DNA of 29,190 bases from an uncultured Eubacterium sp. (lineage in GTDB: Bacteria; Bacillota; Clostridia; Lachnospirales; Lachnospiraceae): positions 1 through 29,190 of the forward strand of contig URGC01000016.1 in NCBI GenBank assembly GCA_900547255.1, read 5' to 3'. Numbering within the stretch: the stretch's first letter is position 1; each line of letters opens with the position of its first letter. Position numbers and translations under genes: made by a program. The notes below the pieces were generated by a model that ran no database searches, was not told the DNA's origin, and was given only the letters and a program-made list of their open reading frames with translations. This document shows, in pieces, positions 25,290 through 29,190 of the stretch.

Positions 25290-25946
25290 ATGAAGTATTC
25301 TTATTGCGAAAAGCTAATGTGGATTGCAATGAACGGTGTAATCTTTGAATTGCTGGAAGAAAAAACGCCGGATGTTGATTGTAAACAGTGGAAAAAGAAA
25401 AGCAAAGAGCGTTATAAACAAATCATTTCTGAGTTGGATGAGATTGGCGACATGATGAAAAATCCGCTTCGTGTATCGTTAAGCGGCGGCGCTGTCTGGA
25501 TGGCTGTTTATGAAACAGCCCCAAATAAAATGAGTGAAAAACTTTTCTCTGAAATGGTTACTGCAACAATGGGCGCACCGATTATCAAGAAAGCCTTTAG
25601 CGGTAAAAATCCGTTTTCTTTGGATTATCAGAAGAAAAAAGCAGAGAAAGATAAAATTGCTAATGGAATGAGTAGCAGTCCATATAACTGGGTTACGGAA
25701 ACTATCCCCGGCAGAGATGGCGATGAGTACACTACAATTTATCGCCAGTGTGGTCTATGTGAACTTGGCAGAAAACTGGGACACAGTGAACTTGTTCCTT
25801 ACATGTGTCAGATGGATTATATTTCTGTGGACATGATGGGCGGGGTGCTGCATCGGACAAAAACACTGGCAACCGGTGGAGACTGCTGTGATTTCTATGT
25901 TTGTAAGAAAGGCTCGAAATGGGATACTACTGAAAAGAATAGATAA
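25290..25946 (+). CDS. ATC-hydrolase-family protein, copy 1
   Basis: A 218-residue protein that I assign to the L-2-amino-thiazoline-4-carboxylic acid hydrolase family (PF14196). Founding Pseudomonas members act in D,L-ATC to L-cysteine conversion; the reaction of clostridial relatives is not known. The N-terminus is helical and charged. The C-terminal half holds the recognisable block: RQCGLCELGRKLGH (about 153), VPYMCQMDY (about 169) and TLATGGDCCDFYVC (about 192). No signal peptide is seen. ATG 25290 is chosen over an upstream start because GAGGAG lies at 25278-25283. A methyltransferase gene follows after 52 bases, and a paralogue lies beyond it. Confidence 0.75.
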   Translation: MKYSYCEKLMWIAMNGVIFELLEEKTPDVDCKQWKKKSKERYKQIISELDEIGDMMKNPLRVSLSGGAVWMAVYETAPNKMSEKLFSEMVTATMGAPIIKKAFSGKNPFSLDYQKKKAEKDKIANGMSSSPYNWVTETIPGRDGDEYTTIYRQCGLCELGRKLGHSELVPYMCQMDYISVDMMGGVLHRTKTLATGGDCCDFYVCKKGSKWDTTEKNR

Positions 25947-25998
25947 GTACAACTCCCAGTTTGTATGTTGAAATGATTTACGGGAGGAAACCTGCTCT

Positions 25999-26601
25999 AT
26001 GAATAAAAAAATATGGGATTTATATGCACCATTCTATAAGACTGCGATGAAAGCAGACTCTAAAATATATGAGAAGATGTATGTGCGTATTTCCAAAGTA
26101 ATACGGAATAAAGAAGTTCTGGAGATTGCCACCGGTCCTGGACTCTTTGCGAAGAACATTGCGGGTTCTGCAAAAAGAATGATTGCAACAGACTATTCCG
26201 AAGGGATGATTGCTCAGGCAAAAAAGGGGAGATATCCTTCCAACCTTATCTTTGAAGTGGCGGATGCAACCAACCTTCCTTATGAAGACGATTCCTTTGA
26301 TGTGGTGCTGATTGCGAATGCGCTTCATATTATTCCGGAACCTGAAAGAGCTCTTTCGGAGATCGACAGAGTGCTTAAAGATAAAGGAATTCTTATTGCC
26401 CCGACATTTGTTAATCATCAGGGCGGTGCCGTAAGCAGGCTCTGGTCAAAAATGCTTAAGATTGGTGGTGTCCGATTTGAGCATGAATGGAGTAAAAACG
26501 ATTACGAGGATTTTCTGAAAAAGAATGGCTGGAAGGTAGTAAACAGCAAATCTCTGGGAGCACGAATAACTATGGATTATGTAGAATGTGTGAGAAGCTG
26601 A
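25999..26601 (+). CDS. class I SAM-dependent methyltransferase
   Basis: A 200-residue Rossmann-fold methyltransferase of the UbiE/Methyltransf_11 kind. Motif I is EIATGPGLFAKNIA (about residue 37), motif II MIATDYSEGMIAQAK (about 58), motif III ADATNLPYEDDSFDVVLIANALH (the block at about 87-109), and post-motif EPERALSEIDRVLKDKGIL (about 114-132). The substrate cannot be told, but family members methylate small molecules such as quinones, thiols and metalloids. GGGAGG lies 11 bases upstream. It lies between two ATC-hydrolase-family genes on the same strand and probably acts with at least the first. Confidence 0.88.
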   Translation: MNKKIWDLYAPFYKTAMKADSKIYEKMYVRISKVIRNKEVLEIATGPGLFAKNIAGSAKRMIATDYSEGMIAQAKKGRYPSNLIFEVADATNLPYEDDSFDVVLIANALHIIPEPERALSEIDRVLKDKGILIAPTFVNHQGGAVSRLWSKMLKIGGVRFEHEWSKNDYEDFLKKNGWKVVNSKSLGARITMDYVECVRS

Positions 26602-26711
26602 GGGTGATTCCGGGTAGGAGAGGAACAAGCATGATACAAGAATGCGTTTTTTTATACTGATGTGATAAAATAAATACAGCGTAAATGTAATATACCTATA
26701 TGTTAGCCAAA

Positions 26712-26727
26712 GCTAACGTTTAACAGG
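26712..26727 (+). promoter_or_regulatory. palindromic operator-like site before ATC-hydrolase copy 2
   Basis: GTTAGC-CAAA-GCTAAC is a hairpin or dyad with perfect 6-base arms, slightly shifted depending on how the ends are counted (about 26702-26717 for the dyad itself). It ends about 8 bases before the AGGAGG ribosome binding site (26725-26730). A regulator bound there would block transcription or translation of the next gene. The regulator is unknown. Confidence 0.45.
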
Positions 26728-26739
26728 AGGGCAATAACC

Positions 26740-27399
26740 ATGATGGAATACACGAACAAATACTGGAAAATGTTTATGCCGCTTATCAAGCGAAGTCTTA
26801 CAAAGCGCCTTGGAAAGGAAGAAACAGCTGAACTGATAAAAAAAGCGGATACCGTTTACCGGGACATGCTGAATCGCATAGATGACGTCGGAAAGGACAA
26901 TCCAATGGCTTCGAACATCTACGAGTGCCTGGTTTTCCTGGCGGTATGGAAAGCGTCGGACGGTAAGATTACAGTTGACGGACTGCGGGAAATAACCCGC
27001 GAAATAATGAGCACTCCGATTCTGAAAGCTGCCGGACTTTACATAAACGCCAACAAGCCCACCGGCATAAAGCGCATAGGGAAAATGATGACGAACAGTG
27101 CAAAATGGATCGACGAACACCCGCAGTACAGAGCGGCTTCATGGGATTTCAACTTTGATCCGGGCAAGCATTCGGAGGGCTTTTACTACCACTTTACGAG
27201 ATGTCCGCTGAATACGTTCGCGCGCCGGGAGGGATATCTGGAAGTCCTGCCCGTTATGTGCGAAATAGACCTGCTGACTGCCGGGCTTATGCACGCTAAG
27301 CTTATCCGCGAGCAGACACTGGCTTCTGGCGGAGAGATGTGCGACTACTGGTTTGTCGGCGACAAAAAGAGACAATATGAAGTGACCTCACAATTGTAG
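26740..27399 (+). CDS. ATC-hydrolase-family protein, copy 2
   Basis: A 219-residue paralogue of the protein encoded at 25290, with almost the same length and the same C-terminal block: TRCPLNTFARREGY (about 148), VLPVMCEIDLLTAGLMH (about 167) and TLASGGEMCDYWFV (about 191). The Gly-Gly-x-x-Cys-Asp signature and the MC(Q/E)xD element are shared. The N-terminus is helical. AGGAGGG lies 8 bases before ATG 26740. Codons are visibly richer in G and C than in the surrounding genes (runs such as CGCGCCGGG), so it was probably acquired separately from copy 1. The IS110 element starts within about 80 bases of its stop. Confidence 0.78.
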   Translation: MMEYTNKYWKMFMPLIKRSLTKRLGKEETAELIKKADTVYRDMLNRIDDVGKDNPMASNIYECLVFLAVWKASDGKITVDGLREITREIMSTPILKAAGLYINANKPTGIKRIGKMMTNSAKWIDEHPQYRAASWDFNFDPGKHSEGFYYHFTRCPLNTFARREGYLEVLPVMCEIDLLTAGLMHAKLIREQTLASGGEMCDYWFVGDKKRQYEVTSQL

Positions 27400-27479
27400 A
27401 TTCGTTGATTTACCTGTAAAATATTATTTGTACGAATAATAGGGTAACAGGGATTACCGCATACAATAGGAGGTCACAT

Positions 27480-28595
27480 ATGAATAGTATAGTTTATGTT
27501 GGGATGGATGTCCATAAGGAACAGTACACAATTTGTTGTTACAGTTATGAGACAGATAAGGTTGAGTATAAGCAGACAATACCATCAGATTACAAGCTTG
27601 TTCTTAAGTACATGGAACAGGTTCGTTCCAGATATGATGGTGAAGTTACATTTGTTTGCGGATATGAGGCGGGATGTCTTGGATATTCCTTGTATCATCA
27701 ACTAAAAGAACATGCTGTAGATTGCAAAATATTGGCTCCAAGTACAATGGCTGTAACTAATACACATCATGTAAAAACTGATAAAAGAGATGCTGCAAAT
27801 ATAGCCAGATGTCTGGCATTTCATACTTATAGTGAAGTATATGTTCCAGATAATGATGACAATGATGTTAAAGAATATATTAGAATGCGTGATGACCAAA
27901 AGCTGTATCTCAAAAAGGTAAAACAACAGATTCTTGCGTTTGTTTTAAGACAGGGAAAACGTTTTGAAGGCGGAAAAACTTATTGGACTATTGCACATCT
28001 GAAATGGTTAAAAAATTTGGAATTGTCAGATTTACAAAGAGAAGCTTTAGATGAGTATCTTCTGACGTATGAATATTTAACAGAAAAAATCAACAGATTT
28101 GATGAAAGAATAGAAGAACTTGCATCAGCAGAAAGATACGAAGAAAAAGTAAAACATATGAGTTGTCTTCTTGGAATTAAGACACATACAGCCCTTTCAA
28201 TGATTGTCGAAGTTGGTGATTTTGAAAGATTTGAAAAAGCACCGAAATTTGCTTCATTTTTAGGTCTTGTACCAAGTGAAGATTCCAGTGATACGAGAGT
28301 TAATCGCTACAGCATAACAAAAGCTGGAAATAGCCACTTGCGAAGACTTTTAGTTGAGGCAGCCCAGAGTTATACAAGGGGAAATGTAGGACACAAATCA
28401 GTGGCATTGAGGCAAAGACAGCAAGGAAATCCACCGGAAGTAATTGCGTATGCAGATAAAGCAAATGAAAGGCTTAGACGAAGGTTTTACAAAATGACTC
28501 TAAACAAAGGAGTTAATCGAAATGTGGCAACAACAGCAATAGCAAGAGAATTAGCATGTTTTATCTGGGGAATGATGACAGAACATGTAAGTTAG
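27480..28595 (+). CDS. IS110-family transposase (DEDD serine recombinase)
   Basis: A 371-residue transposase. The N-terminal RuvC-like domain starts YVGMDVHKEQYTICCY (first catalytic Asp about residue 9). It continues with CGYEAGCLGYSLYHQL (Glu about 62) and HHVKTDKRDAANIARCLA (Asp pair about 100-103). After a coiled region, the C-terminal domain contains LGIKTHTALSMIVEVGD, FASFLGLVPSEDSS and GNSHLRRLLVEAA (catalytic serine about 281). The length and all four acidic positions look intact, so the enzyme may be active. AGGAGG lies 7 bases before ATG 27480. In this family the recombinase is guided by a bispecific bridge RNA encoded in the element. Confidence 0.95.
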   Translation: MNSIVYVGMDVHKEQYTICCYSYETDKVEYKQTIPSDYKLVLKYMEQVRSRYDGEVTFVCGYEAGCLGYSLYHQLKEHAVDCKILAPSTMAVTNTHHVKTDKRDAANIARCLAFHTYSEVYVPDNDDNDVKEYIRMRDDQKLYLKKVKQQILAFVLRQGKRFEGGKTYWTIAHLKWLKNLELSDLQREALDEYLLTYEYLTEKINRFDERIEELASAERYEEKVKHMSCLLGIKTHTALSMIVEVGDFERFEKAPKFASFLGLVPSEDSSDTRVNRYSITKAGNSHLRRLLVEAAQSYTRGNVGHKSVALRQRQQGNPPEVIAYADKANERLRRRFYKMTLNKGVNRNVATTAIARELACFIWGMMTEHVS

Positions 28596-28596
28596 T

Positions 28597-28677
28597 AGAA
28601 TATTCATCTTATTCAGTCAAGGATGCTTCGCATCGCCATTGGCGACAAGTCCCTGACAGAATTATCTGAATATTCTT
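28597..28677 (+). repeat. large imperfect hairpin just after the transposase stop
   Basis: AGAATATTCA (28597-28606) and TGAATATTCT (28667-28676) are perfect complements, and the pairing continues inward with mismatches towards GTCAAGG (28616-28622) and CCCTGAC (28651-28657). Inside are two short hairpins, GATGC-TTC-GCATC and CGCC-ATT-GGCG. It starts one base after the transposase stop codon. Confidence 0.7.
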
Positions 28678-28689
28678 AAGGGTAATCAA

Positions 28690-28723
28690 GCAGAAGAAAC
28701 TGACTTTGTCAGATTTCATCTGC
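28690..28723 (+). repeat. stem-loop in the IS110 3' tail
   Basis: GCAGA-A-GAAA-CTGAC folds on GTCAG-A-TTTC-A-TCTGC with loop TTT, giving 14 paired positions interrupted by A-A mismatches. No T-run follows, so a plain terminator is unlikely. Confidence 0.65.
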
Positions 28724-28749
28724 AAAAACAACTAATTAACACTGGATAT

Positions 28750-28942
28750 AGAGGTGGAGCCTGAGAGCATTTCTAGGTTCGAATTATTTGCGATAAACCT
28801 CTGTTGACATTATATTTATATATTTTGATTCACGCTAGGAGACGGCAAGATTCACGGCGAACCATTGACCTGTAGGTAACCAATCCACGAATAACAGAGT
28901 GGCCAAGGCCGGGGACTGTTAGATCTGAGGCTCTGCCTCTGT
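28750..28942 (+). ncRNA. candidate 3' bridge RNA of the IS110 element
   Basis: This noncoding stretch folds into consecutive stem-loops. AGAGGT (28750-28755) pairs with ACCTCT (28797-28802), enclosing AGCCT/AGGTT. ATTC-AC-GG (28850-28857) pairs with CC-AC-GAAT (28885-28892) around an internal loop and an inner ATTGACC/GGT-CAAT stem. AACAG (28893-28897) pairs with CTGTT (28916-28920), enclosing GGCC-AA-GGCC. GAGGC-TCT-GCCTC is at 28927-28939. Serial stem-loops with internal loops are the layout of IS110-family bridge RNAs, and the upstream side has no room for one. Identity as a bridge RNA is inference. Confidence 0.4.
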
Positions 28943-29033
28943 ACCCAGTGTTAAAATTTAATGAAAGGAAAAGTTTGTGGTGATTTTTGTGAATTTACTC
29001 TTGACAAAGGTCACTTCATAACAGGTTTTGAAT

Positions 29034-29190
29034 ATGTTTTCAGAGAGTTTGAGGATACTTGATAAGAATTCAATGGATTTACTAATAGATGAAGCTATAG
29101 AGCGTGCAGAGAAGGCAGAGGCTGATTTAAGAAGGGCAGAGGAAGAAGCGAAGAGGGAGGTAGACAAGATAGAAGCAGAATACAGGCAGG
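29034..29190 (+). CDS. start or fragment of a coiled-coil protein (runs off the window)
   Basis: From ATG 29034 the frame stays open to the window end (52 codons). It encodes MFSESLRILDKNSMDLLIDE and then a highly charged heptad-like helix (RAEKAEADLRRAEEEAKREV). A stop lies in frame 15 bases upstream and there is no convincing ribosome binding site. The sequence resembles the C-terminal tail of the Rpn/PD-(D/E)XK transposase-like proteins common in Lachnospiraceae, so it may be the 3' piece of a gene interrupted on its left. I am not certain of that family. Confidence 0.45.
   Translation, partial: MFSESLRILDKNSMDLLIDEAIERAEKAEADLRRAEEEAKREVDKIEAEYRQ

Larger units (their letters stand above)
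27400..28945 (+). mobile_element. IS110-family insertion sequence (ends not resolved)
   Basis: The element consists of a transposase gene, at most about 80 bases upstream of it, and a long structured noncoding tail. IS110 elements lack classical terminal inverted repeats and usually make no target duplication, so the exact ends cannot be read. Upstream, GGTAA-CAGGGA-TTACC (about 27442-27457) is a small dyad. A partial match GGTAATC at 28681-28687 is its inverse and could be a subterminal repeat. The right end could lie anywhere between about 28690 and 29030. Confidence 0.6.

Noticed and set aside
28801..28945. Riboswitch (c-di-GMP, cobalamin or similar) in the IS110 tail
   Set aside because: Short likenesses (AGGAGAC, GGTAACC) do not occur in the order any riboswitch consensus requires, and no metabolic gene follows.
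29001..29036. Promoter from TTGACA at 29001 for the last ORF
   Set aside because: The -35 is perfect but no -10 lies at 15-19 bases spacing.

Overview
The window is AT-rich, has strong AGGAGG-type ribosome binding sites, and carries a gene set and order typical of Gram-positive Clostridia. The murE ligand motif suggests meso-diaminopimelate, and the SLC13 permease, the formate-tetrahydrofolate ligase and a priA-def-fmt-rsmB-rlmN-stp-prkC-rsgA-rpe cluster all fit. I infer a Lachnospiraceae gut anaerobe (Lachnospira/Eubacterium eligens-like). This rests on gene content and composition, not on a search.

Layout. Bases 1-484 hold the 3' end of a 23S rRNA gene, tRNA-Trp and a rho-independent terminator; no 5S gene lies between them. 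Bases 485-2739 carry an anion permease behind a hairpin-rich leader, then a tight trio of small genes (a 74-aa unknown, an HD-domain hydrolase, a small membrane protein). They end at a terminator, beyond which a solitary carbamate kinase lies convergently. Bases 3927-9358 carry a propeptide-less subtilisin, an ABC-F ATPase and an FtsK/SpoIIIE translocase. Bases 9429-23841 are a dense run of same-strand housekeeping genes for one-carbon metabolism, peptidoglycan synthesis, replication restart, N-terminal formyl-Met handling, rRNA methylation, the Stp/PrkC phosphorylation switch, ribosome assembly and the pentose phosphate pathway. Many spacings are a few bases or overlaps. The run ends in a clear terminator at 23941-23980.

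From there to the right edge the window is accessory DNA: the first codons of an ATPase gene cut off where its P-loop should begin, a long inverted repeat with a T-run, two direct repeats, a decayed TraG/VirD4 coupling-protein gene (remnant of a conjugative element), two ATC-hydrolase-family genes flanking a SAM-dependent methyltransferase, an IS110-family element and the start of a coiled-coil ORF.

The two most interesting items are both in this island. One is the IS110 element: it has almost no room for a noncoding RNA upstream of the transposase but about 350 bases of strongly structured noncoding DNA downstream, so a 3'-encoded bridge RNA is plausible. The other is the paired ATC-hydrolase paralogues with the methyltransferase, which have their own palindromic control sites and look like a small mobile metabolic or detoxification module.
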